64,000 bases of DNA, taken from the NCBI GenBank assembly GCA_026008535.1, contig BRKX01000014.1:53989006-54053005 (forward strand), in the 5' to 3' direction. This stretch comes from Perilla frutescens. Taxonomy: Eukaryota > Streptophyta > Magnoliopsida > Lamiales > Lamiaceae. Each line of letters opens with the position of its first letter. The stretch's first letter is position 1. The notes beneath the pieces are model-generated. The model ran no database searches. It had not been told where the DNA came from and saw nothing but the letters and a program-made list of their open reading frames with translations. Shown piece by piece: positions 12,351-24,529 of this stretch. Both the position numbers and the translations under genes were made by a program.

Positions 12351-13279
12351 TAAATTACACTTTTGGTCCCGTAAGAATAGGGTCTGAACATTTTTAGTCC
12401 CAAAATATACAATTTTGGTCCCAAGTTTAATTTATCGACACTTTTGGTCCCACAGTTTATATTTCAACATTTTTTGTCTAAAAAATTAACAGACTATATT
12501 TAACATCCGTTAAGTACCTATTTTCGGGTCAAAACATTACTATTTTGGATGAAATTTTCACTACATTTCCTCTATTTTTCACCCTTAATTAGCCGGTGCA
12601 ACTAAGATCAATAAAATAGGTATTGTTTCTTATATTTTGAATCAATAAATAAAGGTATAATAGGAAAAGTTCATTTAATTTTACTTTTCCAAGAACATTA
12701 AACATTTTTTCTTAATATGTGTAAAAAGGGGACGAGGGCTACAGTTATGTGACGAGGGGAGTATATCAAATTTCATAAACGCTCCCACGCAAATTAATTA
12801 TCAAATATTATATATTCGACACCGTCTTTTTTAACCTAATATGGTCCTTTGAGTTTTGTTAATTGTATGGTGTAAGATGGTATTTAAAAGCTTGTTTGAA
12901 ATCTTACATATACTTGTTTAAGCTTGTTTAAAATGATATCAAGCTTTAAAATTTATACATTAAGCTTGTTTGATTATCTTTCGAGTCGAGCTCAAAAGAG
13001 CTTTAATAATCGAGTCGAACTTGCGTAATTTGATATTTTTATACATATTTACTTTATTTTTACATATTGAACTCGAGTTAGAGCTAAGTATTAAATCTCA
13101 TCATATAAAAAACTATATTCATATTTATTTGATATGATTATTGAATCAAGCTTGACCGAAATTTTAACGAACGGACACGAATTTCATTTTCAGCCCCAAT
13201 GGCTAATGCTCTCCAAAAAAAAATGAATATGAACAAGTACACAATTTCTAATTATAGTAAGAGCTCAATTTTTTTAGTC

Positions 13280-13332
<53 letters not shown>

Positions 13333-13837
13333 ATCATGCATTTATTAACATTAATATAGTGTATTATTTGTGGTTGAATTCTATCCATAAATTTAATTTC
13401 GGTCAACAAATTAAATTTTTTGAAATCCTTGACTTAAATAGCATCCACACGTGCAAATTGATAGTTTCTTGGCTTTATTTATACAAAAATTAATGTAGCT
13501 TCAATATAAATCTTCAGTTTAGTAGAGCTAATTAAAGTAATTAATTAATGTCTTGGACAGTTTATATAGGTAGGGTACGAATCGAGTTGCTCGACTTTAA
13601 GGGAACAATAAAACAAACCTACTTAAATTGGATTAAAAATAGTTTTTTATATTTAGGCTGCCTATATAATTAAATTTCAATTATTAACCAATCATAAATT
13701 CGCCTTGTAAAAATTACAATTTATATATATTTAAGAGATAAATTTCTAAATAGTCATTTTGACTTGATGAAAAATGTTTATAATCACTATTAAAAAAAAA
13801 TTCATGTTTTTAGCAACTTGGACAAAATAACCATCTA

Positions 13838-14095
13838 TCGTGTAACAATGTAAAATCTAAATGCTACACGAATATTCTTAGTCGTGTAACTCCATTCATG
13901 TAGTAGTGTAAATTTGAATTGTTGTACGACTACGTTCAATCGTGTACCCTAAATTTGTGCAACAGTATATAAATTTATAATGTTGCACGGATGGGACTTA
14001 TTCGTGCACCCTACTCGTGTAGCAATATTAATTTGTACTGTTACACGACTATATTTCATTCGTGCACCCAAATAGTGCACTCTAGTCGTGCAGCT
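13838..14095. repeat. Diverged minisatellite, about 4 units of 60-65 bp
   Basis: Successive segments carry GTGTAACAATG, ATGTAGTAGTG, GTGCAACAGTA and GTGTAGCAATA followed by paired TGTACGACTA / TCGTGTACC-like motifs. Units are strongly diverged, so boundaries are approximate. It lies in intron 1 of TPS copy 2. Confidence 0.6.
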
Positions 14096-14608
14096 CACAA
14101 TTTTATGAAGGGTAATTAAGTATTTTCAACGAAAAAAATGGTTATAAGTAATTTTTTTAAAAAGTGGTTAAAAATATAATTTATTGAATGAACATGGCTA
14201 TTTTTATATATTAACACTATATATTTAATTACATCTTAGTACCCAGTGTTTGGGGTCCCTGATAATTACATATTGATTATCATATTGCACTTTGCAACCT
14301 TTAGATATTTTTATTAAATATAAGATTCTTCTATGTTTCTTCTTATTTTATTTTTTAATTCTATATTTCTTTAATTTCTTGTCATTAATTTTCTTTATCA
14401 CGTTCTTTCACTAAATTATATTCTTCTTGTTGCTGTTATGATTTGGTTAACATATTTATATGTGTGAGAGGGCATTATAAATTTATATTATTTTGCTATA
14501 TTTTTTATAAAATAAAACACAAATTTGTACAAAAGAATATATTTATAACTCTTAAAATTCAAAAAAGTCAAATGGAAAAATGATTATATATCCACAAATG
14601 AAAGATTC

Positions 14609-14646
<38 letters not shown>

Positions 14647-15053
14647 CTTTAGAAAAATATTTTCATAAATGGATACAAATGGTTTATTTTGAAGCCACGA
14701 AAAAGAGTTATTTTAATAAAGATGTGCATACTTATATTTTTGAATATTTTGGATTTTATATGTTCCAATTAATAGATATAATTCTTAAGGGAAGTGTAAG
14801 AAATTACTTATAATTAACAATCAATTTGCATAAAAATTAAATTGCTTCTGAAATAAATTCTTGGTGGCTCTGTAACTGGAGTTGAAGAAGATAATGTGAA
14901 GAAAATGGAGGTGAAAATAAATCGCATGCTTCTTCATCATGATGAAGGTTAGTATTAATGCAGTAATTTGATAGAGTTTAAAAATTAAAATGCATCTAAT
15001 TTACGTAATATCTCATCTAATTGACATGGAGAACTAAAAAAATGAATGATAAT

Positions 15054-15068
15054 GGGTAAATTATACTT

Positions 15069-15134
<66 letters not shown>

Positions 15135-15440
15135 TGAACACTTTTTCAAAAATGATTTACTTTTTTAAAATTAACAAAATAGTACGTACCCTTTGTTTAA
15201 AATTTTTTACAAATCTAACGTTTAATCAATCTTACGGTCCGGAAATTATATGTAATTGATTGTATTTTAATATTGTTAATGTTTCCCCAACCACATAGAA
15301 AATATTCATCCGATAAATAAATATTAAATTACAATAAATTACGTACAATTTTCACGTTGAGAAATTGATTGAAGGTTAGATTTACAAAAAAAAAAAAAAA
15401 AAAGTGAGTAGTATTTTGCGAATTTTGAAAAAATATCCAA
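15054..15440. mobile_element. Inverted-repeat MITE (family 2, copy A)
   Basis: A central segment with GTAATTGATTGTATTTTAAT and its inverse, and flanks mentioning ACAAATCTAAC / GTTAGATTT, form an inverted structure. It is interrupted by a long (AT)n run at 15071-15132. A related element lies at 18370-18734. It sits in intron 2 of TPS copy 2. Confidence 0.55.
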
Positions 15441-16419
15441 AATATTATTTTTTTCTTCAGCCGATATGGGCAGAATTTGTTGTTACTATATCAGCAACTC
15501 AAAAATAATTAATATCATCCTGCGTATTTTTGACATCGCCATATCGATCATACATAAATTAAATATGTTTTTTTTTCTATTTTTAATGATTATATGAAAG
15601 TAAATAATTATTCATTCGAGAACAACCAAACGCCACGTTCCCTTATCTAAAAGGGAGAGCTCTCAATCGGTTTCAATCAAAATTAAGAAAAGAAACAGAA
15701 CTATAAGAAAATGTAATGTAATTTTATAATTAATTGCTATGTCCCACTTATTAATTAAAATTATGGTTCCTTTCTTGATGAAGATGAGGTGGAGGCATTG
15801 AGGCTGCTTGAATTAGTGGATGATATTGATCGTCTAGGGTTGGGATATAAATTTGAATAATCCATCAACAAATCACTTCAAAGACTTCAATCTTCACAAA
15901 TATTAATATACAATTTTAATGATTTGCATGTTTCTGCACTATATTTTAGGCTCCTCAGACAACATGCATGGCCACCATATTTCCGCAGGTACGTACTTGT
16001 TTAGTTTGATAATGCGGGTGGGATCGTACGTAAATGAGTCGAGCTATTCGGAAAAAAAAGGATTGATTTTGGACTAACTATATTACATTAATTTGACGAG
16101 GAAAAATAAAAGATATATTCGAGAGATTCAAGGACTCGAACAAGAGATTCATGGAGAGCTTAAGCATGGACGGTCGTGGAATGTTAAGTCTGTACAAAGC
16201 TTCTTATCTTGCATTCGATGGAAAGAATATTTTAGACGAAGCTAGAGAATTTAGGAGCTTCCATCTGAACAACATGATGACGAGTGCTGACGTTGACAAG
16301 AAATTTGGTGAGAGAGTGAGGCATGCCTTAGAGCTTCCATCCCACCACAGAATGCCAAGATTGGAAACAAGGTGGAATATTGAGATGTATGATCATAAAC
16401 AAAATGTGACAAATCAAAT

Positions 16420-18000
16420 TTATATTTTCTATGCCCCCAAATATAAATTATGAATAAACCTAAAATCATTTAGTAGGATATATATATGTGTACTTTCGAA
16501 ATTTATAAATAAAAGCTTTATCTTCAGAATATGATAACTAATTAGACAAATGTATTAACGTTCTCCAAATCAATCTAAAATATATTTTGCTAATTAATTC
16601 AAACTAACCATTTAAGATCTAAAAATTGTAATTTAATTGAAAATTAAATAATTTATCACCAAAACTATTTTAGGTATATAAATAACAGAATAAAAAAAAC
16701 TGAAATGTTTTGTTTTATCACTTTTTTTTTTTCAGATTCTGACAATTTATTCTGAAACTACGCAAAATTAATACTTTCAAGATAAAAAAAAAAAACATTT
16801 AATTTTTTTTCAGCAAATAGAGAATCATAATTGTTAAATAATACAATTGCATATATACAATTGCATAAAAAATAATGTAATAAAATATTAATTATCCAAT
16901 TTTAAGATATCCATTTAAAATTTATTTAGTTAAAATATTAATATAAAATAGTATATTTGAATTTTGAAGAAGTCTAACAAAAAAATATCTAATTATGAGG
17001 TAATTAAAATTATAGTTTATAGTTATAATTAAGAATTGAGATTTGATAATGAAATAAACACAAATGAATTTGATTAAACCTATGATATCAAACAAACATC
17101 ATTATATTGATCACAATTATTCATCAACAAACAATTAATAGTGTCTGATAATTACTTAGTTCATTTGATTCGACAATATATATTATATCAATTTACTCAA
17201 TTATTATATAATATACAAATATTATGTATACTTTAGCGTGCCTCATTGAAATATTTAATTTATATACCAATAAAATAAAAGAAAATTGAGATATAACAAT
17301 AAAAATAAATTATGATTTATAAATCATATTATAAAAAGTTTTGAAATTTTTGTTCGAATTAAGATTATTATAAATATTTACTTATCAGTTGGAACATGTG
17401 TGAATGTGTAGTAAAAAATAATAAACTAACAAGAATAATGAACTATATCATCAATCAACTAATATAATTACAATTTATATAAAAATGAAACTGAATAATC
17501 CATAAAATAGTAAGAAAATGAGATATGTTTGAATTATAATTTATAAATTGAATAATACAAAACACTTTGAAATTTGAATATGAATTAAGATGATTGTAAA
17601 ATATTTGTATATTGAAGTTTGAAAGAAAAATAATAAGCTATCATGGATAGTGAGATAAATTACTAATTAACTAATGAATACAATTTTTAAATAAAAAGTG
17701 AAAATGAATGATCGATAAAATAAAAATAAAATGAGACATGAGTCAATTATGATTTATAAATTATATTAGATTTTTTTTTTTTGAAATTTTAATTCAAATT
17801 AAGGTAAATATATATTAAAATTTGAATACACCTATATTAATAATGAAAAATAATTAAATGAGTAATAAGCATGACTACAATTACATAATTAAGTAATTAG
17901 TTTAAAGAAAATAAAATAAAAATAAACATAATTAAAAAAAAATCTAGAAAAGAAAAGAAAAGGACTGGATCACAAATTTTATTATTATCGAGTTTTTTAA
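16420..18000. other. AT-rich segment replacing TPS exons 5 and 6; no gene seen
   Basis: Homology to the intact TPS stops at about 16419. The DNA that follows is very AT-rich, without codon-like sequence or clear repeats. This is where exons 5 and 6 should be. Confidence 0.7.
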
Positions 18001-18360
18001 TCGAACTTGAACATATCCTTATCGAGCCGAAGTCGGGCCGAGCTCGAATCGAACTCGATCACGAATTTTCTAATTCGAGCCGAACTCAAACTCAAACTCG
18101 AAGCTCGAGTCGAACTCGAGCTCGAGCTCGAACCAAGTATAAGATATTTTTCAGATAATTTTAGTTCCATAAGATATTTTTCCGACAGTTTTAGCCCAAC
18201 AATTAACTTTATGTGTTAGTTTAGAACTAAAATTATCGGAAAAATATCTTAAGGGGATCAAAATTGTCGAAAAAAATATCATTTGGAACCAAAAAAGTAA
18301 CTTTTGGGACTTAAGGTATTTTAACCATATTTTAACGGGACCAAAAGTGATACTCAATTT
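18001..18360. repeat. GAGCTCGA-rich relic followed by an inverted repeat
   Basis: At 18010-18130 the sequence is built from TCGAGC/GAGCTCGA words, like the hAT-type elements at 20496-20906. At 18140-18360 AAGATATTTTTC-type words and their inverse form a foldback. Both are non-coding transposon debris. Confidence 0.5.
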
Positions 18361-18369
18361 AATTTTATA

Positions 18370-18734
18370 GAGTAAATTACACATTGATACCTACTTTTTC
18401 AAAATTGATTTATTTTTCAAAATTAACAAAACGGTACCTACTTTTTTAAAAAAAAATTTGCAAATCTAACATATTTCAATTTTACAACGTGAAAATCGTA
18501 CGTAATTGATTGTATTTTAATATTTCTTGATTGGAGAAATTTGTTTTACGTTGCTGGGGAAATATGAATGTTAAAATACAATCAATCACGTATGATTTTC
18601 AGCCGTCAATTAAATTGGTTGAATGTTAGATTTGTAATTTTTTTTAAAAAGTACTATTTTATTAATTTTGAAAAAGTAGATCATTTTTTAAAAAGTGCCC
18701 AAAATATAGGTATCAGAATGTAGCTTAATTACCC
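18370..18734. mobile_element. Inverted-repeat MITE (family 2, copy B)
   Basis: Ends GAGTAAATTACACATTGATA and its inverse near 18734. Inner arms share GATTGTATTTTAATATT and AATACAATCAATCACGTA in inverted order. Same family as 15054-15440. Confidence 0.7.
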
Positions 18735-19200
18735 AATATATATAATGGTGTGCATGTTAGTGGATATTGTTAACTTAGGGCTGAAATATTTGATCCAACT
18801 TTGGTATGATTTTTGGTTGCTTTTGTTCCTTAACTTTAAATTAGCTAGTGATCACATACAAAACCTATGTCAATGGTGAAATTAAGATCTTGATATATCA
18901 TAATTTCATATAATTATTTGTGATCATATGATCAAATTTTCAGTGGGCAGATTTGTGCAAATCATTCTTAAGAGAAGCAAAGTGGAATCACACGAAACAA
19001 ATTCCAAAGCTTGATGAATACCTTAATCATGGCTGGATTTCCTCTTCTATGGCTGTACTCTTAACTCATGCCTACTTCTTGATCACTCCAAATCTCACAG
19101 TTGAAGCCATGAAAAGCTTGAATGATGATACCCATGGTTTGTTACGTCTCCCATGTACTCTCTTTCGTCTCACGAACAATCTGAGTTCCTTCAAGGTACA

Positions 19201-19960
19201 CATGAGATCCTTATTCGAGCTTGGCTCGTTAAGGCTGTAAACGAACCGAATACCCTGATGTTCGAGCTTGGCTCGTTAAGGAATATTCAAGTTCGGGCTC
19301 GATTCGAGCTTTTTTCCTCTTGTTCAAGCTCGGTTCGACGAATATTTGTCATGTTCGAATTCGGCTCGAGTTTGGTTAGTGAAATGTTCGAAAATTTACT
19401 AATCGAGCTTGAGCTCGAATGCTCGAAAAAATGCTCGTTTAATTTACATACTCGAGCTCGAGCTCGAAAAAAAGGAGCTTATTTAATTCACACATTTTAA
19501 ATAGTTATAATCCTTATTCGAGCTTGGCTCGTTATAAGGCTGTAAACAAACCGAATACCCTGATATTCGAGCTTGGCTCGTTAAGGAATATTCAAGTTCG
19601 GGCGTGATTCGAGCTTTTTTCCTCTTGTTCAAGCTCGGTTCGACGAATATTTGTCATGTTCGAATTCGGCTAGAGTTTGGTTAGTGAAATGTTCGAAAAT
19701 TTACTAATTGAGCTTGAGCTCAAATGCTCGTTTAATTTACATATTCGAGCTCGAGTTCGAAAAAAAAGAGCTTATTTAATTTACACATTTTAAATATTTA
19801 CAATACTCATGAACATGTTTGTGAACATGTTCGATTAAGTTTGAGATCGAACATGTTTACAAGCTGGCCGAGCCGAATGCTACTATTTTCAAGCTCGATT
19901 CAAAATAAATGAGCCGAGCTCCGAATAGCTCGCGAGCGGCACTATTCATTTACAGCCCTA
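19201..19960. repeat. Tandemly duplicated GAGCTCGA-type element in intron 7 of TPS copy 2
   Basis: A roughly 300-bp block beginning TTATTCGAGCTTGGCTCGTT occurs twice (from about 19211 and 19513), with high identity. The region ends ATTTACAGCCCTA at 19960, matching the terminal inverted repeat (TAGGGYTGTAAA) of the hAT-type element at 20496. No 8-bp target duplication was found around the whole block, which may reflect nesting or internal duplication. Confidence 0.75.
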
Positions 19961-20279
19961 TACGTAAAGACACGTGCTAACAATAACGTGAACTTAATTA
20001 CTTTTGCAGGAAGATTTTGAAAAGGGCCAATTTGCAAAAGATGTTTCGTGCTACATGCACGAGACTGGCTCATCTGATGAAGCTGCTTGTGCATATATAA
20101 AAAAATTGATCGATCAAAATTGGAAAAAATTTTACGAGGATGTAACCTACAATGCTATATTTGGCAAGCATTTCAATCGGACATGTTGCAATCTTGCTCG
20201 TAATTGTATGTGTCGATATAATAATCATGAACTAATTCTATTTGTCTAGCATTTCAAATCTACCCCCAAATCCGACCTC

Positions 20280-21045
20280 ACACATGTCGTGATTTACCTC
20301 CTCTACTAGTTATAGAGACGGGGCGGTAGGAGCTCTCTTCAATGGGGTTCGTCCAATTTATCTATAATATCCCTATCATTACTTCTATAAGATCAACTTA
20401 TAGTCCAAATGCAAAGATGCAATGAGAGATTCTTAACATGCTTCGTTCAACTTCTGGCAATCCGGGTAGTTTAGGGTTTAGGGTTTAGATGCAGATAGGG
20501 TTGTAAATGAACAGAGCCGCTTACGAGCTATTCGGAATTTGGTTCGAAAAAAGCTCGTACAAAATTCAATCGTATTCTAAACGAGTCGAGCTCGAACCGA
20601 GCTCGAACAGAATGGTATTCGTCTCAGCCAGCTCGCGAACATGTTCGAGCTCAAGTTTAATCGAACATGTTCATGAATATTATAAATATTTCAAACGGAT
20701 AAATAAAATAAACTATTTTTTTCAAGTTCAAGCTCGAATATGTAAATTAAACTAGCTTTTTTCAGAGCATTCGAGCTCAGGCTCATTTAGTAAATTTTTG
20801 AGCATTTCACGAGTCGAGCTCGAGCCGAACCCGAGCTAAATATTACTTAAAGAGCCGAACTCGAGCATCAGGGTGTTAGGCTCGATTCGGTTCGTTTACA
20901 GTCCTAGATGCAGATGCAGAAAATCGAGTTCAAACCCAAACACAGAAGATGGTCCCCACAAGAGAAAACCCGACAACTCCTTCGATGAGCACATAAAAAC
21001 GTGAAGACGAATGATTTGCAGCTTCATATGATCTCTTAAGATTTA
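20280..21045 (+). pseudogene. UDP-xylose synthase fragment, interrupted by a hAT MITE (copy A)
   Basis: After the MITE the frame reads KIEFKP, then (in a shifted frame) NTEDGPHKRKPDNS, matching the C-terminal region of UDP-glucuronate decarboxylase/UDP-xylose synthase (UXS). That cytosolic or Golgi enzyme makes UDP-xylose for cell-wall glycans. The flanking DNA (20287-20455 and about 20990-21045) also matches the larger fragment at 44060-44640, so both derive from one source. No full coding sequence remains. It lies directly 3' of the broken last exon of TPS copy 2. Confidence 0.65.
20496..20906. mobile_element. hAT-type MITE, 411 bp, with 8-bp target duplication
   Basis: The ends are TAGGGTTGTAAATGAAC and its imperfect inverse (GTTCGTTTACAGTCCTA). 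The flanks at 20488-20495 and 20907-20914 are identical: GATGCAGA. An 8-bp duplication plus YAGGG-type ends identify the hAT superfamily. The interior is packed with the self-complementary word GAGCTCGA and has no coding capacity. It is inserted in the UDP-xylose synthase fragment. Confidence 0.9.
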
Positions 21046-21049
21046 CTAA

Positions 21050-21967
21050 TTAATATAACCTTTAAAATGTTGCAAAAATGTCGTGGCCAAAAATCTAGCA
21101 TCGGAATAAATTTTCAGTGTTTGAAATATGATGTGACTCGTCGGGATCTTGCATGGAATTTTAGCCTGATATATTGATAATTTGATCTGAACTGTGTTAT
21201 TTTCCACATCATTTTCTTATTTTGGGCTAAAATTTCATGTGTGATTCGACCATGCCACGTCACAAATCACGACTTCGAAAATTTACTATGGACTACATTT
21301 GTGAAAATGCTGAAAGATTGTGACACTTTTATATAAAATCATGACATTTTTGTTAATTACTTCAAATGTCATGCTAAAATATGGTATTTATTTAAAATAT
21401 AATAATTGTGTTTTCTTAGGGTGATACATCGGATTATACGTGTGATTGAGTATTTGGTGGATTAGATATTCTCTCTCTTTTTAATCTATTCGGGCTATCT
21501 AATTGTTTAATCAGTCATTTTTTTTAATCAATTTACAATTGGTTGAGTGCCTTGATAAAAAAAAAATAGCATTAAAATTCGGTCGTGTCATATATAAAAT
21601 AGAGCATACAACTAAATACATTTAATCCAAAAAAATAAAGGGTAAATATAATTTTATACCTTAATTGGGTAGGATTAACTCCTAACTAATAATTATAAAA
21701 TTAAACTAAAGCATAACAAATTGAAATTAAAGAAAGAAAAAAACTCATAATTTGATTGTGAAACATAAAATGTGTAACATAAGAAATGTCATAATGTAAT
21801 ATACATGGTGAAATCTCATGCCGTATTATAATACACCATATCCACCACATGAGATTTTCTGTTACACTTGTTGTGTAATTCACTCTGTATGTCACTACTA
21901 TCCGCCCCATTCATATAGACTGGTTGGATTTTTTACTAGAATTAAGAAAATTATTGGAAAAGACAAA
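21050..21967. other. AT-rich DNA, no gene seen
   Basis: Contains a copy of the dispersed repeat at about 21655-21720 (shared with 9540-9610). Nothing codon-like was seen. Confidence 0.7.
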
Positions 21968-21972
21968 TAATA

Positions 21973-24357
21973 TGTAGCAACCCACTTTTACATGATTTAA
22001 ATTATTTAATTATTTAATTGCTTTATATTCGAGTTTTAATCTATTTAGTAATGCTCAATAGACTTAATTGGACTTGAGGGAGTCCGAAGTTGCGCCTTAA
22101 TATTATAAATACTTGGAATTAATACTCAAATTTTAAAGGCTAAGTTTTGTGCCTTATAATAATTATTATTATTATTTTTCAGTTTTGTTTATTTAGATAG
22201 ACTTTATTTTGTTAATTATTATTTTAAAAGGGTCATTGAATTATTTATAAAAAAATGATTAGGATAGAAATTGGTGTTTCTGCTTTCTCCATTCACTACA
22301 CACGTGTACACATACATGTCAATTCAGCAAAAATCTGGAAAACACTTGTCGAGATATCCTTTCTTGTTAATCAAACTACGAATGCTCATAAAAAAAAAGA
22401 TATGTTTTTCCCAACCCTTACTCCAAGCTCTGCTATTAGAATTTAAATTTCACAGCAAATCCACCATTTCTTTTAGAAAGAACCGATTGCTTGAATTTTC
22501 AAATCTCAAGTGTTGCAGCAAATTTAATCATCTTGGTAAATTTAGTTTCAGCTCAATCTTATGTATTTATTGTATAAGCTATATACCATTACACCACAAC
22601 AAGAACTACATCAACATCATCCCACAAACACACACACACGGTCTTGTGTTCATAAACTAAAATTATAGAATTTAGATAAAAAAATATATATACATACAAA
22701 GAAAATTAAGAGAATAGAATAGAAGAGAGAGAATCAAAGTTGTTAGCTGGGTTGTTGTAGGACTGTTCTTGAGTCGAGTTGGTGTTGGGTCTGTCGAGTG
22801 ATGGCGTCGAGTTGGGCAGGGGAGAGTGGTGAGGCTTGGGTCGTGGGGGTTCTTGGGCTGTTTAAATCGGTTGTTGACGGACAGCAGTGAGCTCGCCGGA
22901 GTCGAGGAGAAGAGAGAAGGGTAAGGTAGTCTCGTCGGAGAAGATGATCGGAAGAGGAGATGAGAAGAAATTGGAATTTGGGGCTTTCTGCTTTGTTTTC
23001 CATTCACAGTTGAGAGAGAGAGAGAGAGAGAGAAGGGGAGATGAAGAATTTGGGGGATTTCTAATTTGATTCCTTATAGCAGTCGATAGTGAGGGTTAGG
23101 TAGAAGAGAGTGAAAGTGGAATATGGGAATTTTGGAATTTTTGGGAGTTTGACTTTCTTTTCTTTATTTTGGTTGGAAACTTGAAATTTAGATGAAATGA
23201 TTATATGTGAAAGAGTGGGAATGAGAGAGAGGTTAGGAGTATTGGGCTTTGAGTTGGGCTTTGTACTTTGTTTTGGTTTAATTTATGTAATAGCCCATGA
23301 ACATCAAATAGTTAAATAAAAATTTATTTCCATAACTTTGGTTATACTCCAAAAATGTTTTTGTAAATTTAGTTTAGTTCTGTAAATATTTTTGAAATAT
23401 TAAAATTAATCTAGAATCACATTTACCCATCATTAGTCCTAAAATCTATAAATCTCATATTTTGATAGATTATATTTTGACACAAATGATTTAATCGATA
23501 TTATTTTAATACTAGGTACGGCGCAATTAGGACCTTCATCTATTTTGTGATCCTCTGCTCAATTTTATGTGGTCTCTATTATCAAGTGGGAAAAATTATT
23601 ATTTTTGAAATAAAAGTATATGTTATATGCTTTCTGAGTCAGAAATGATTTTAATCCAACTTGAATTATCGTGGATGGAATGTGGATAGCGTTTTATACG
23701 CACAGAATAGCGTTTCGTACGCATAGAAGCATTTTGTACGCACCAGAATATGTCCTATGCATAGTTCAAGATGTATTCTAGAGTTAGAAGAAGAGTACCC
23801 TAAATCCATTATTCCTGCGATTTATTTCTGTTGGATAAAAAGTAAGAATTGCTCATGATTCCCCACCACTGAGTACGTTTTAAAAGTGCTCACCCCACAT
23901 TTTTAAATATTTTCAGGTCAGTGAGCTGGGAGCGGCGCGATGGAAATGGGGGTGAACTTTCTCAAAATGTTTCCAACGCTTGACCTTAACTTTTGCACTA
24001 GTTTCTGAAAGTAAACTATTTTGAACTTGATATTCTGTGCATGTTTAGTTGTTTTTGAACTAACTTAATGTAATGGATGAATATTATGGTTTTACCAATG
24101 TTCCAAGTTTGAATTTAATATTTTTGAACTTATGAGTTATTTTTTGAAATGAACTTGGTGTTTATGAAATACAGGTATTTTGTTCTAAGTACATATATTT
24201 CTGAAAAGATATGGTTCTATTTTCTTCTTAGGATTTCTAGCGTGATTATTTTAAAAAGGAAAAAAAAAATTACTTGACCAATTATTATTGGTAATCATTT
24301 TCCGCTTTAAAGAATAGAAAGAGTAACATTTTAAATTATAGAAGTTATGGTGTTACA
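21973..24357. mobile_element. Solo LTR, 2,385 bp
   Basis: The sequence starts TGTAGCAAC and ends GGTGTTACA, the short inverted ends (TGTARCA) common in plant Ty3/gypsy LTRs. It is flanked by identical 5-bp duplications, TAATA, at 21968-21972 and 24358-24362. No primer-binding site, polypurine tract or gag-pol is present, so this is a solo LTR left by recombination between two LTRs. An internal stretch (23690-23760) has three diverged copies of a TACGCA-containing module. Open frames within it (for example 22672-23007, minus) have no recognisable product. The lineage (Tekay/Del-like?) is inferred only from length and ends. Confidence 0.85.
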
Positions 24358-24529
24358 TAATATGCCCATATTTATATATTTAAGAATGAATTCATGATTA
24401 ATGTAACCATATTAAATAGGGGTACATATTAGTAATTGAGCTAAACATATATAGAAATCAGCCTATATATTAGGACATTCAAAACAAAAGGTAGGTTCTA
24501 ATATATAATTTTGGGACGTGATTGGGTCC

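Larger units (their letters stand above)
11859..20249 (+). pseudogene. Terpene synthase pseudogene, copy 2
   Basis: TPS-b gene in plus orientation, recognisable exon by exon. Exon 1: 11859-11960 (34 codons, HRTPNFQPSSW in place of the RRx8W motif). Exon 2: about 14878-14947, acceptor AG lost. Exon 3: 15784-15988. Exon 4: 16101 to about 16419. Exon 7: 18944-19195. Exon 8: 20010-20249. Lesions are GAA to TAA at 15858-15860, a 4-base insertion near the end of exon 3 (205 bp against 201 in the intact copy), loss of the last 75 bp of exon 4, and complete absence of exons 5 and 6, including DDxxD. The NSE/DTE motif reads NNLSSFKED, so its aspartate is lost. The normal C-terminus is replaced after CRY by unrelated sequence that stops at 20247-20249. 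It cannot encode a working enzyme. Confidence 0.9.

Noticed and set aside
8253..15259. Short frames rich in Ile-Tyr or His-Thr repeats (for example at 8253, 12185, 14580, 15068)
   Set aside because: Translations of TA and CA microsatellites.
20460..20490. TTTAGGG-like words as a possible telomeric repeat
   Set aside because: Only two or three units (TTTAGGGTTTAGGG); too short to be an interstitial telomere tract.
22672..23069. Overlapping open frames on both strands (Ser/Thr/Pro-rich and Glu/Arg-rich)
   Set aside because: They lie within the solo LTR, resemble no known protein and mirror the GA-rich composition.
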